Of a stretch of DNA of 64,000 nt, positions 8,792 through 17,501 are shown piece after piece. Positions within the stretch are counted from its first letter, which is position 1, and each line of letters starts with the position of its first letter. A model generated the notes under the pieces. The model was not told the origin of the DNA. It did no database searches and worked only from the letters and a program-made list of their open reading frames with translations. The translations under genes were made by a program, and so were the position numbers. The stretch lies in the NCBI GenBank assembly GCA_910584375.1, contig CAJUAH010000009.1:62001-126000 (forward strand), read 5' to 3'. The stretch is from an uncultured Acetatifactor sp. (GTDB taxonomy: Bacteria > Bacillota > Clostridia > Lachnospirales > Lachnospiraceae).

Positions 8792-9541
8792 TCACTCTTC
8801 CGGAACGTTTATGCGGAAGACTTCTTGGGCAAAGTTGTCTGATATCACAAACGCGTTTTCCCGCCATTCTGCCTTTGCATACAAACGGCTGCCCAATCTG
8901 TTTATATACCGAGTGTCTTCATCAATAGCCGCCTGATAGCGGACACGTTTCTTCCGGTCTGTGATTTTGATATGCCATCCCTCTCCCGTTTCGGCGGAAA
9001 GCACCCGATATACATAAGCGGTCAATCCGGTATTTTTAGCCCGCTTTGTGAGTTTTTCAATACGTTCTTCCCGCACAAAATGACTGTCGGCAATGCGTGC
9101 AAATGCCTCTTCCATTTTCTCTGCAACATCGCCCGGGCATCGGTTTCGCCGCGCAATATCCATCAGAGAGTTTTGCAGGATTCTCCAGATGACCGTCTGC
9201 TCCGTATCAGGATCCGCCTCCTCAATCGCATTTATTTCCTCCTGTTCCAGATAATATATTGAAACATGAAAATTGCGGTCGCATATATACTTTTCATCTC
9301 CCGGAGCAAGGCGAACCTGATGGGCGCAAATCGTTATTCTACCGCTCCCGTCTATGACCAGCCCTTTGAGTTCTTCTTCGATCATACGGCACAGGTAAAA
9401 ACTCCTGTTGTGTAAGGGGGGCCGACTCTCCAGCCTTTTGCGGCGCAAATAGGCGCTTGCGGTATATACGGGCAAGTGCGCCTCTTTCTTTGTCTTTTCA
9501 GCCTCCTTATCTCCTTCAAGCACAAGCATGTGAAACTGCAT
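8792..9541 (-). CDS. Hypothetical protein, 249 residues
   Basis: The ATG at 9541 is preferred to an in-frame GTG at 9559 because GGGAGGGA lies just upstream of it. The first strand (MQFHMLVLEGD) leads into a charged helical region. Residues about 60-120 form a beta-rich part (I-T-I-C-A-H-Q-V-R-L), and the rest is basic. A segment near 170-190 (I-E-K-L-T-K-R-A-K-N) is strongly helical. There are no transmembrane segments and no recognised catalytic motif. No useful neighbourhood clue. Confidence 0.6.
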   Translation of the reverse strand: MQFHMLVLEGDKEAEKTKKEAHLPVYTASAYLRRKRLESRPPLHNRSFYLCRMIEEELKGLVIDGSGRITICAHQVRLAPGDEKYICDRNFHVSIYYLEQEEINAIEEADPDTEQTVIWRILQNSLMDIARRNRCPGDVAEKMEEAFARIADSHFVREERIEKLTKRAKNTGLTAYVYRVLSAETGEGWHIKITDRKKRVRYQAAIDEDTRYINRLGSRLYAKAEWRENAFVISDNFAQEVFRINVPEE

Positions 9542-9609
9542 CGCAATCCCTCCCTTCACATATTGTAAACCAAATCTTCCCTGCTGTCCACTGCGGCAAC
9601 AATCGAAAT

Positions 9610-10275
9610 CTAGTATTTCATTCTGCTGAGTACCGCCAGAATCTCATATTTTCGGGGAAGATCCATCCATCTTCCGCACTCCGTAAAAAAAGGGGAATAT
9701 GCAGATTCCAGTCCTTCTCCTTCGATCTCTGCCAGCAAACGCTGAACCTCCTCTTTCCGGTTAATCCATTTCGGCGGTATCTCCCCCGATTCTGTTCCTC
9801 CTTCCAAAGCAAATTTCTGATACCGATCCAGAGGATTCAACTGCCCTATCAGTCTGCGAACCAGAAAAGCAATGGCATTCAACTGAGGAAGGCTTGCAAT
9901 ATCGTGAAGCATCCGAATATCAATCTGTTCTTCCCCTAAGATAAGAAATCCCAGCTCTGATACCTTCAGCACCTCCGTGGCGGATCCCTCGGGCCTCGTG
10001 CTCAAATAATTGGCATCCACTTCATCCCTGTTGTTAAAATCCGCAGGCTCCGGCTTTGGCCCGGACACCCCCATGGGTATGGCATATCTGGTCTGCAAAC
10101 TCTTTGCGGCAGCCGTCACCTGACAGATCAGATAATCTTTCATCATATAGATCCGGTCAGCCGTCTGTAGATACTCGCTGCTGCCTCCGATTACCAAAAT
10201 GGTAGAGACCTCCTTCTGCCGGACCAGCTCCTGCACGCGGTCAACAAAGGGCGTGATGGGCTCCCTTTCAATCAT
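9610..10275 (-). pseudogene. ABC-class ATPase (PF09818-like), C-terminal fragment
   Basis: The frame encodes E-P-I-T-P-F-V-D-R-V-Q-E-L and S-T-I-L-V-I-G-G-S, then A-D-R-I-Y-M-M. I recognise these as the C-terminal third of the 'predicted ATPase of the ABC class' family. The usual preceding core (glycine-rich Walker A, D-E-D-T-S-A-T Walker B region) is absent. The upstream fragment ends at the same place in another frame. An ATG at 10275 overlaps that fragment's stop in ATGATTGA, with AAGG just upstream, so re-initiation is possible. The product could not bind nucleotide in the usual way. Interpreted as the downstream half of a gene broken by an internal deletion. Confidence 0.7.
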
Positions 10276-11008
10276 TCGCCTTAAGCCATGCCCTGATGGC
10301 CTCCTGTTTCTCATATAAATCCACGGCATGCCGCATCCCCTCGAAGTAAAATTCCTCCACAAAGCGGTTTACCGCCTCCGGCAGATCACTTGTCAGCATC
10401 TGCGCCGCCTTCTTGTGTTTTCCAGAAGGAAGCTGCACCTGGATCATCATGCTGACGCACAGATAGGCAGGAATATCTCTTATCCCGTCCAATGTCTCAA
10501 TTGTACAGGTCTTGCCCGGCACAAAGCGGTTCACCCCCCGGTCCCGCAGACCGTCAACAGATTCTATGGTATTGCCGCTGATCAGTTTATAATACTTTTG
10601 AGGGACCATTTTCGTTGTTATCACATTTCTTATGAGGATTTTATTGTTCGGCTCATAAATGTAATAGTGGCCATTTTCCCTGTGCGTGCGTTTCCGATTG
10701 TCATTATTCTCGTTAAGCCCTTTAATATAGGGAATAAATGCACGAAACGCATAGTCCAGCTCCGCAAGACCCATCTTCTCCATTTTCAGCAGTTTCAACG
10801 GAATGTGAACAGTAACCGTGGGCTTGGACAGCTCCAGCCGGTTGCTCTTGGTTATCTCGTACCCGATCTCTCCGTCCCAATATACAGCATGGTTGTGTAT
10901 GATGGGATCTTTGTCCATAAAAGTCTCATACATTTTCCCCTCATACATCTCTTCATAGGTCTCGCTGGTCGGTTTCATGTTCAGTATAAAGTATTTCAGT
11001 CTTTTCAT
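10268..11008 (-). pseudogene. ABC-class ATPase (PF09818-like), N-terminal fragment
   Basis: 246 residues from the ATG at 11008 with AAAGGAAG upstream; an earlier ATG at 11086 lacks a site and runs through a 15-bp repeat. Residues about 180-246 (I-P-A-Y-L-C-V-S-M-M-I-Q-V-Q-L-P, then D-L-P-E-A-V-N-R-F-V, ending Q-E-A-I-R-A-W-L-K) resemble the segment that normally leads into the glycine-rich ATPase core. Here a stop follows at once. The first 180 residues are less family-like. Together with the next fragment this gives about 470 residues, against roughly 560 for the intact family. Whether the protein is made or useful is unknown. Confidence 0.68.
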
Positions 11009-11027
11009 TCTGGATTCTTCCTTTCCC

Positions 11028-11072
11028 GGTACTTCTGTACCGTGTACTCTTGTATCGTGTGCTCCTGTACGC
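11028..11072. repeat. Three tandem 15-bp units
   Basis: Units start at 11028, 11043 and 11058 and share the pattern GTACT/GCT-C/T-C-T-GTAC/T on the plus strand. They lie in the 5' untranslated region between the terminator at 11099 and the ATPase fragment start. GTAC halves make them partly palindromic. Confidence 0.75.
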
Positions 11073-11098
11073 TTAGATTTTCCCATATTTTTGCGTAC

Positions 11099-11126
11099 AA
11101 AAAAGACACACCGTTATGATGTGTCT
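11099..11126 (-). terminator. Intrinsic terminator inside the ATPase-gene leader
   Basis: On the minus strand AGACACA (11120-11126) pairs with TGTGTCT (11104-11110) around a nine-base loop and is followed by a run of T. It lies downstream of the 11-codon ORF and upstream of the ATPase gene start, so readthrough is needed to express the gene. A second palindrome, TGACACTGTCA, just upstream could compete with it. Confidence 0.75.
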
Positions 11127-11183
11127 ATTGTTGACAGTGTCATAAAGGCCCTAAATTCCGGCGCATAATGCGCCCCTGTTCGG

Positions 11184-11219
11184 TTATAAGATGTGTTCCC
11201 TTCTTCTGTTGTCTCTCAT
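11184..11219 (-). CDS. Possible 11-residue leader peptide
   Basis: The sequence reads MRDNRRREHIL, then TAA. The ATG follows TAGGAGG at ideal spacing, 44 bases downstream of a promoter-like pair, and is followed after about 58 bases by an intrinsic terminator. The Arg-rich middle (R-R-R) would slow ribosomes if arginyl-tRNA were scarce or a drug acted. A GGCGCA-TTA-TGCGCC hairpin lies between the ORF and the terminator. The layout fits translation-coupled attenuation, but no homologue is known to me. Confidence 0.5.
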   Translation of the reverse strand: MRDNRRREHIL

Positions 11220-11262
11220 ATTACGATACCTCCTATAACTGAATTTTTTAGCGACCGCTATT

Positions 11263-11291
11263 AGTATAGCATTCTCAAGGGAAAAAAGCAA
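11263..11291 (-). promoter_or_regulatory. Promoter for leader ORF / ATPase transcript
   Basis: TTGCTT (11286-11291) and TATACT (11263-11268) are separated by 17 bases on the minus strand. They sit just upstream of the 11-codon ORF and downstream of the frameshifted lipoprotein gene end. Confidence 0.65.
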
Positions 11292-11306
11292 TGTTTTTAA
11301 AATATT

Positions 11307-12220
11307 TTATAAAACACCGATTTTATCCATCCTCTGCCACTCGGTAGTGTCAACAGCATAACTTGTTATCTTAAAATTCCCATTGGCAAAGCTGAGATTA
11401 AATGTAATCTTTATTGGTTCATATGGCAAAGAATTTTCTAATTCTATCTGCGGTACAACATACATTTGAAATGTATCGGCGTCAAATTCCATATTGTCCC
11501 CCCAGTTTACAACCCCTGTATATGCATACCTATCGCTCCATTCCGGCAGTTGTTCTTCCCACAAAACATTACCCTTTTTATCCAAAAAGGAGAATAACTT
11601 ATTTTTGTCATAATATTTATACTCAATTTCTGCATTAATATCTTTTAAATAATTGCTATACATGTAAATATTCCACCCCTCTTCCTGATCACAGACCAGC
11701 ATGGCATATCTACTTATTGTACCTGTCGCTGTTCTAAGGCTGATAAGCACCTCGTCCTCTCCATCGCTGTCAACATCACATACATTTAACTTTGGGCTTT
11801 CTTGATAGAGATTTTGAAAAGAAGGAAACGGATCTTCTATTAATATTTTATCTCCTTCCATATAAAGAAACATTGCCGTCTGTCCATCTACGTTTATCCC
11901 ATACAAACGTATATTTATATTAAATTGATTTAACAGAACCAGCGGATCATTCCAATATGAATCCGATGAAGTATACATCTCAACAGTGTTTAACATATCA
12001 TCTGTTATCATGCAAAAAACCGTTGTACACTTCCAGATTATTCTTCCGCTCCCCAACAGAAAATATCACTTGAAAATTCCTTTTCTACTATTCTTTTACA
12101 TAATGCATTGCTCGGATCTGCTTGTGGCTCTTCCCTACCCTCTCCACAACCACTCAAATCGCATACAACTATAAATAGAAAAAGCCAAAGAGTAAAATCA
12201 AATAATTTCCTTTTATTCAA
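11307..12220 (-). pseudogene. Lipoprotein with DxDxDGxDE motif, frameshifted
   Basis: The first frame (12220 to about 12040) gives MNKRKLFDF, a hydrophobic signal, lipobox L-S-G-C and about 40 mature residues ending in a stop. The second frame (from about 12050 to 11307) continues with about 245 residues, including D-V-D-S-D-G-E-D-E-V-L-I. Joining them needs a one-base shift around 12040-12056 and gives about 303 residues. It has the same general plan as the two toxin-linked lipoproteins upstream (lipid anchor plus acidic D-x-D-x-D-G repeat), so it may be a third, decayed member of that set. A sequencing indel is an alternative. AT-rich. Confidence 0.7.
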
Positions 12221-12279
12221 CTACCACGCACCTCTTCCGTTTATGGTCTGTCACTTCCTGTCCATCTCTTGGCCAATCT

Positions 12280-12336
12280 CTACTCACCTGCTTTTTGCAC
12301 CTGAGATATCCTGTGGCTGATCTCGCTTTTTGTCAT
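12280..12336 (-). pseudogene. Remnant of YwqH-like (DUF5082) gene start
   Basis: The first 12 codons (MTKSEISHRISQ) are identical to the start of the intact gene at 16131. Then 19 bases are missing between two copies of GATATCYCAG, the frame shifts, and a stop follows. Its ATG overlaps the lipoprotein stop as ATGA, exactly as in the intact copy. It shows that the whole module was once repeated further downstream. Confidence 0.85.
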
Positions 12337-13739
12337 TGGTGTTCCCCCTTTCCATTCTGTTCCAGCCATTGGGCCATCGTCTCTTCCGAATAATAATAGT
12401 AGCGCACCCTACCGTGGCTCCCCTTCTGGTAGTTCTCGACAGGTTCTATCCTACAGCCGTCCTCCTCAAAGGCCGTGATTCTTGCGTATCCGGTGGGGGA
12501 CAGTTGTTGATACTTTGCCCATAACACGCCATCTGTTGTGATATCCAGAGCAGCATCCAGAGGATAGCCATATATCTCTCCCTCCCTGTAATGCAGGATC
12601 CAGGTGACATCATAATAACAGCTAAAAACCAGTTCAGGGGTTCCATCCCCTTCCATGTCTACCAGACTGAAATATATAGGCAACACTTTTTGCGGGTGAT
12701 CAAATGTTTTGTCTATCACAAAAATCACATCCTGCTCCCCTGTCAGCACCTTGGCGTACAGTTGCAGCGCCTGTTTATGCTCCCGGTAATCCGGTTCACT
12801 TTCCAGCATGTCTTCTTTGGGAATCCGTTTCACAAGGGTGATTTCCTGCTCAGAGAGTTCTCCCAAAAGATAACTGGCAAGCATGTCTTCTGTATAATCC
12901 ATAGGCTCCACCTCTCTGTCTAATATGGTGTCTACATACGCATAAAACTCCTCCTCTGTCACCTCTTTTCCTGCAATTTCATAGTCCCCTATATGACGTT
13001 CTGCAAGTAGTTCGTATTCATACCCGTCTTTGTTTAGTTCTGTAAGCCTATAAAATGTGTAGCCTTGTGCTCCATCGCTCGCATCATAGATTCCATCTTC
13101 ACTAATGGTAAGCATCCCTCGGAGCCCGAACTGATAGCCATATACTTCCCCGTCCTCGTAGCGGAGAATATGTTTTGTCCCTGGGTCACACTCCAGCACA
13201 ATCTCATCCCTCCCATCCCGATCCATGTCAACGATCATAAATCGGTAGGCATTATACTCATTCCATGGCTTTTGCAAAAACCAAAAATATTCATTCCAGA
13301 AAAACTTCTGCCCTTCCTGATTCACGCTGATAAAGGTTATTTTATTATTCAGTACCAGCCAGTACGCCAGCATATCCTCAGGTATGCCCAGTGCCGCTAT
13401 TTCCTCTTCCGACGGATACTCTACTTCCTCAATGCTTTCCTGTTCCGACGTTTCCTCTGTTGGCAGGCTTTCCAGTTCCACACTGCTTTCCATCTCCAAA
13501 GAGTCTGCCACTGGCGGTTCTTCCGGTTCTTCGCTGCTTTGCGGTTCCGTCGGCTCTTCTGCCAGCAGACTTTCTGGCTCCTCGCTGTTTCCTGGCAATA
13601 CCACTTCTGTCTGTTCCATATATTTTTCACTTTCCACGTCAGCGGATCCATGGTCAGAAGAGGAGGAGACAGCACATCCGCATGTCAGGCATACCACTGT
13701 CATATACATAATCACAACCACGCACTTTCCTGTTTTCAT
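12333..13739 (-). CDS. Lipoprotein A, candidate immunity to lysozyme-type toxin
   Basis: 468 residues from the ATG at 13739 (GAGGGAAAA upstream). The signal peptide ends in lipobox C-L-T-C-G-C. A Glu/Ser/Pro-rich linker of about 100 residues follows (repeated E-E-P, E-S). The globular part carries two related units: I-V-D-M-D-R-D-G-R-D-E-I-V-L with a later H-I-L-R-Y-E-D-G-E-V-Y-G-Y, and L-V-D-M-E-G-D-G-T-P-E-L-V-F with W-I-L-H-Y-R-E-G-E-I-Y-G-Y. These resemble calcium-binding FG-GAP/VCBS-type blades. It starts 7 bases after toxin A ends. A membrane-anchored outer-face protein paired with a wall-degrading toxin suggests immunity; this is inference. Confidence 0.75.
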   Translation of the reverse strand: MKTGKCVVVIMYMTVVCLTCGCAVSSSSDHGSADVESEKYMEQTEVVLPGNSEEPESLLAEEPTEPQSSEEPEEPPVADSLEMESSVELESLPTEETSEQESIEEVEYPSEEEIAALGIPEDMLAYWLVLNNKITFISVNQEGQKFFWNEYFWFLQKPWNEYNAYRFMIVDMDRDGRDEIVLECDPGTKHILRYEDGEVYGYQFGLRGMLTISEDGIYDASDGAQGYTFYRLTELNKDGYEYELLAERHIGDYEIAGKEVTEEEFYAYVDTILDREVEPMDYTEDMLASYLLGELSEQEITLVKRIPKEDMLESEPDYREHKQALQLYAKVLTGEQDVIFVIDKTFDHPQKVLPIYFSLVDMEGDGTPELVFSCYYDVTWILHYREGEIYGYPLDAALDITTDGVLWAKYQQLSPTGYARITAFEEDGCRIEPVENYQKGSHGRVRYYYYSEETMAQWLEQNGKGEHQ

Positions 13740-13746
13740 TTTTCCC

Positions 13747-15132
13747 TCACTTCTGCTGAAACGTCGTAACATACCAATTTTCAATGTGATCTGCAAACTT
13801 TATATGTTCCGCTAATGCTGTTTCATAGTCCGGATTTCCTTTACCCAAAAGGCTGTTTCCCGATATCAAAATGTCACTCCAAAATCTTTCAATGGCCGCG
13901 TTTCTATCATTTTCTTTTAGAAAATCCGGCCAAATTCCACTGCATTTCCCTTCTTCCATCTCATACTGAAAATAACCTAGCTGAGTTTCCAAATCATGCA
14001 CCGATCCATCTGTATCATTTGCGTATTTTAATAACGCTTCCTTTCTCGTTTCATATGTCCACTGAAGAATACCGTAACCGACACTATCACCTGTCTTAAA
14101 TTCGTAATCATCATACAATCCTTTATAACTGCTCTCCTGCGCATTTGTCGCTGAAAACCTCGACTCCGCAAAAATACAAGCCATGACCGCAATCATATGA
14201 TCCTTGGATATCTCCATTTGCCCCAGCTTATTCCAGCAGGCGACAAAGGTTTCCCTCTGGGTCTGGTCCATACGCTCCCCCATGTCCAGCCCTTCCAGAT
14301 CCTCTATCGTTATATCCATCTTGTGCTTGTTGTAATAATCCATGGTGGCGCTGAATATCGCCTCCGCATCCCCGTTGCCCTCCCTGACAGCCCGGTACAG
14401 ATCCTGCGGCATGGAGGGCTGCTTTTCCAGCAGCTTGCCGTATATTTCCTGTTGCTCTGCCGGATCCGTGACACCATATTTCCCCAGGTATTCCTTAAAG
14501 GTCATTTCTATTTTGCGGTCGGTATAGTATTCTATGATTAAGTTATACATTTCACCTGTATCCTCACTGCCACGAAAATCAGCCATATACAGGTTTTCCA
14601 GCATATAGGGCTGCTCCTTTGCGATCAAGTCGCATACCTCCTGCTGTACTGTGCTGTCCGTGATCCCCCTCGCCTGTAGGTGGTTCATCAGAACTCGCCG
14701 TCCGCTTTCAATCCGCTCCTCACGGGAACCCTCCGGTTGCGGGCGCATGCCATGAACCAGCGCCTTTATGTCCACGCCGGTTCTGTTTGCCGACTGCATG
14801 ACCTGCAGCATCGTCTGTACCGTCCTTATCTGCTCCCGCACCGTCTCCGCATGTCTGCGGAATATCCCCGCATACCCCCGGTCAGCCTCCGCTGCCCCTT
14901 CAAAGGCAATGTCCATCTGTCTTCTCACGTCGTCGTTTATTTCCCGGATCCTGTTCTGGTAGTCGTCTATCTGCCTGGTATAAGAGGAAATCCCCAGCCT
15001 GTCCGCCCAGTCCCCAAACCCGGCGGCCCTGCCTCCGCACCATTCCATGAAGGTCTTCCATTCCCCGCCGTCGATGGACTCCAGGGCCTTTTTAATCTCT
15101 TCCCTTTTTGCCTGTGTGAAATCCCGTATCAT
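13747..15132 (-). CDS. Type VII-type effector A with phage tail lysozyme domain
   Basis: 461 residues. Residues 1-130 are helical and coiled-coil-like, as in LXG/WXG-type secretion domains. Residues about 151-216 and 217-281 are two copies of one repeat (V-Q-Q-E-V-C-D-L-I-A-K-E-Q-P / E-Q-Q-E-I-Y-G-K-L-L-E-K-Q-P). Residues about 305-450 match the phage tail lysozyme domain (PF18013-like): M-A-C-I-F-A-E-S-R-F with probable catalytic Glu323, then G-Y-G-I-L-Q-W-T-Y-E-T-R. It likely cleaves peptidoglycan glycan strands after secretion. The start overlaps the preceding small gene as ATGA. No signal peptide, consistent with export through a type VII apparatus encoded elsewhere. Confidence 0.8.
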   Translation of the reverse strand: MIRDFTQAKREEIKKALESIDGGEWKTFMEWCGGRAAGFGDWADRLGISSYTRQIDDYQNRIREINDDVRRQMDIAFEGAAEADRGYAGIFRRHAETVREQIRTVQTMLQVMQSANRTGVDIKALVHGMRPQPEGSREERIESGRRVLMNHLQARGITDSTVQQEVCDLIAKEQPYMLENLYMADFRGSEDTGEMYNLIIEYYTDRKIEMTFKEYLGKYGVTDPAEQQEIYGKLLEKQPSMPQDLYRAVREGNGDAEAIFSATMDYYNKHKMDITIEDLEGLDMGERMDQTQRETFVACWNKLGQMEISKDHMIAVMACIFAESRFSATNAQESSYKGLYDDYEFKTGDSVGYGILQWTYETRKEALLKYANDTDGSVHDLETQLGYFQYEMEEGKCSGIWPDFLKENDRNAAIERFWSDILISGNSLLGKGNPDYETALAEHIKFADHIENWYVTTFQQK

Positions 15133-15404
15133 CTGTGGTCCTCTCCTGCAGTAACTGTCTTACTTTCATCCGCGTTCCTGAAGTCCGTGAGCATGTTTAT
15201 TAAATACTCTTCCGTTTCTTCTATCAGCCTCTCCCACGCCCCGTAAAAGGACACATACAGGTCGGCAAGCTGCTCCATCTCCGCGACTCCTTTTCCACCG
15301 CCGGACGCGGAAACTCTGCCCACCGCCGGATAACGGTTCCGTATCAGGCGCATTTCACGGATACCTTCCTGCACTGTTTCATAGTTTATCTCCAGTCCTT
15401 TCAT
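15129..15404 (-). CDS. Small helical type VII effector partner (DUF5344/TIGR04197-like)
   Basis: 91 residues, GGAGGAGA before the ATG. Two predicted helices flank a Gly/Ser turn (S-A-S-G-G-G-K-G), with F-Y-G-A-W in the second helix, which recalls W-x-G hairpins. Such proteins are encoded beside LXG toxins (YwqI, LapA types) and bind the toxin N-terminus for export. Its stop overlaps the toxin A start by four bases, so translation is probably coupled. A decayed trace of its 3' end also precedes toxin B. Confidence 0.65.
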   Translation of the reverse strand: MKGLEINYETVQEGIREMRLIRNRYPAVGRVSASGGGKGVAEMEQLADLYVSFYGAWERLIEETEEYLINMLTDFRNADESKTVTAGEDHR

Positions 15405-15413
15405 AGTCTCCTC

Positions 15414-15704
15414 CTACTGCACTCGATACTGATCCCGTGCGTCAATCTCCCCCCAATAATCTGCGGTGGCATCCCTGATCTGCACAGCCGTAGACGCGAT
15501 GACACGGTTCAGCTTTTCCGCGTATTGCAGAAATGCCCGCAGGGATTCCGCAGTTTCGCCCCTTTTGATCCCGCCTTCCACTATCCTTTTCATGGCCTTG
15601 ATATAATCGTCCGACATCTTCTGTAGCTGCTTTCCCTGCTTTTCAAAATATTCCGCCATCCCGTTTATGTATTCTTCATCAAAAACCAGCTCTGTATCCT
15701 GCAT
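15414..15704 (-). CDS. Small helical type VII effector partner (WXG100-like size)
   Basis: 96 residues from the ATG at 15704, with AAGGAGGCGGAG upstream. A nearly all-helical hairpin: Y-F-E-K-Q-G-K-Q-L-Q-K-M-S-D-D-Y in helix one, and Y-A-E-K-L-N-R-V-I-A-S in helix two, then D-Y-W-G-E-I. Size and pattern fit ESAT-6/DUF3130-type partners. It overlaps the end of the YwqH-like gene by 26 bases. Role as chaperone or targeting partner is inferred from context. Confidence 0.62.
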   Translation of the reverse strand: MQDTELVFDEEYINGMAEYFEKQGKQLQKMSDDYIKAMKRIVEGGIKRGETAESLRAFLQYAEKLNRVIASTAVQIRDATADYWGEIDARDQYRVQ

Positions 15705-16131
15705 TCTCCGCCTCCTTGTCCACATTGGCAAGCTGCTGTCTCCAGTAGCCTATACTGCCGTTAGCGCCCGCTATCCGACCGTTGCACTCGTTTATGGCCT
15801 GGCGCTGCCTCTCGATCTCCCGGCTGATTTCTGCCCTGGCCGCATCCATGCTGCCATATGCGCGGGCATACTCCGCGCCGTTTAACTGTTGCCCCATCGC
15901 GGCCCCGTATACGTCCACAAGCCTTGCCTGTCCGGGTATCCCGCTGAAGTCCTCCAGTTTCCCTTTTCTCACGATTCTGACCGATTCCAGTTCCGCCTGG
16001 TAGGCATTGCAGCAGGAGCTTAACGCCTCCAGCTGGCGTATGTTCTTCTCCGCGCCTGCCCGCCTGCTTTTTGCGCCTGAGATATCCCATTCCAGCTGGG
16101 ATATCCTGTGGCTGATCTCGCTTTTTGTCAT
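15679..16131 (-). CDS. YwqH-like protein (DUF5082)
   Basis: 150 residues from the ATG at 16131, which overlaps the lipoprotein B stop as ATGA and has GGGGGAAC upstream. It is a long coiled coil (I-S-H-R-I-S-Q-L-E-W-D-I-S-G and R-Q-A-I-N-E-C-N-G-R-I) with a central F-S-G-I-P-G-Q-A-R-L. This matches the DUF5082 family that heads LXG-toxin loci such as ywqH in Bacillus subtilis. It is proposed to act with the two small helical proteins in loading toxin A onto the secretion system. Confidence 0.75.
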   Translation of the reverse strand: MTKSEISHRISQLEWDISGAKSRRAGAEKNIRQLEALSSCCNAYQAELESVRIVRKGKLEDFSGIPGQARLVDVYGAAMGQQLNGAEYARAYGSMDAARAEISREIERQRQAINECNGRIAGANGSIGYWRQQLANVDKEAENAGYRAGF

Positions 16132-17501
16132 TGGTGTTCCCCCGTTCCATCCTGTTCCAGCCATTGAGCCATCGTCTCTTCCGAATAATAATAGTAGCGT
16201 ACCCTGTCGCAGTTCCCCTTCTGGTAGTTCTCGACAGGTTCTATCCTGCAGCCGTCCTCCTCAAAGGCTGTGATTCTTGCGTATCCGGTGGGGGACAGTT
16301 CCTCCTCATCCGTATAAATTACACCGTCTGTTGTGATAAGTGGGGTTTCTAAAAGTGATGGCCTTAAATGATATCCAAACACTTTCCCCTTGTCACAATG
16401 CAGGATCCAGACAACATCATAATAACAATTAAAAACCAGTTCAGGGATTCCATCCCCATCCATATCTACCAGACTGAAATATATCGGCACCGTCTCATCC
16501 GCATACTTATATGTATCCTCGGTCACAAGGATTACATCCTGCTCCCCTGTCAGCACCCCGGCGTACAGTTGCAGTGCCTGTCTATGCTCCCGGTAATCCG
16601 GTTCACTTTCCAGCATGTCCTCTTTCGGAATCCGTTTCACAAGGGCAATTTCCTGCTCAGAGAGTTCTCCTAAAAGATAGCTGGCAAGCATGTTCTCCGT
16701 ATAATCCATACGCTCCGTCTCTCTGCCATATATGGTTTGTGCATACGCATAGAACTCCTCCCATGTCACCTCTTTGCCCCCGATTTCATAATGCTCTCCA
16801 TGCAGTTCCGCAAGTAGTTCTTCTGTATATCCGTCTTTGTTCAGTTCTGTAAGCCTGTAAAAATAATTATCCTGCGCTCCATCGCTTGCATCATAAATGC
16901 CTTCTTTACTAATCCTAAGCATTGCCCGAAACACAAACTGATAGCCATATACTTCCCCATCCTCATAGTGAAGAATATGTGTCGTTCCCGGGTCACACTC
17001 CAGCACAATCTCATCCCTTCCATCCCGGTTCATATCAACAATCATAAATCGGCGCGCACTATATTCATCACACAGCAACGCCGTCTCCCAGAAGTACTCA
17101 TTCCAAAAAAACTTCTGTCCTTCCTGATTTACACTGATAAAGGGTTTCTTATTGTTCAGTACCAGCCAGTACGCCAACATATCCTCCGGTATGCCCAATG
17201 ACACTATTTCCTCTTCCGACGGATACTCCACTTCCTCAATGCTTTCCTGTTCCGTCGGTTCCTCCACTAACGGACTTTCCGTTTCTTCGCTGCTTTCCGG
17301 TTTCGTCGGCTCTTCTGCCAACAGACTTTCCGGCTCCTCACTGTTTCCCGGCAATAGCACCTCTGTCTGTTCCATATATTTTTTACTTTCCACGTCGGCG
17401 GATCCATGACCCGAAGAGGAGGAAACAGCACATCCGCATGTCAGGCATACCATGGTCATAAACATAATCACAACCATACATTTTCTTATTTTAATCTTCA
17501 T
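16128..17501 (-). CDS. Lipoprotein B, candidate immunity to lysozyme-type toxin
   Basis: 457 residues, paralogue of lipoprotein A. Signal peptide with the same lipobox C-L-T-C-G-C, a shorter acidic Ser/Glu/Pro linker, and the same two D-M-D/N-x-D-G units (I-V-D-M-N-R-D-G-R-D-E-I-V-L; L-V-D-M-D-G-D-G-I-P-E-L-V-F). It starts inside toxin B's stop codon (ATGA overlap). It differs from A mainly around residues 90-230 and 330-400. One lipoprotein per toxin and tight coupling favour an immunity role, but a surface receptor or adhesin is possible. Confidence 0.75.
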   Translation of the reverse strand: MKIKIRKCMVVIMFMTMVCLTCGCAVSSSSGHGSADVESKKYMEQTEVLLPGNSEEPESLLAEEPTKPESSEETESPLVEEPTEQESIEEVEYPSEEEIVSLGIPEDMLAYWLVLNNKKPFISVNQEGQKFFWNEYFWETALLCDEYSARRFMIVDMNRDGRDEIVLECDPGTTHILHYEDGEVYGYQFVFRAMLRISKEGIYDASDGAQDNYFYRLTELNKDGYTEELLAELHGEHYEIGGKEVTWEEFYAYAQTIYGRETERMDYTENMLASYLLGELSEQEIALVKRIPKEDMLESEPDYREHRQALQLYAGVLTGEQDVILVTEDTYKYADETVPIYFSLVDMDGDGIPELVFNCYYDVVWILHCDKGKVFGYHLRPSLLETPLITTDGVIYTDEEELSPTGYARITAFEEDGCRIEPVENYQKGNCDRVRYYYYSEETMAQWLEQDGTGEHQ

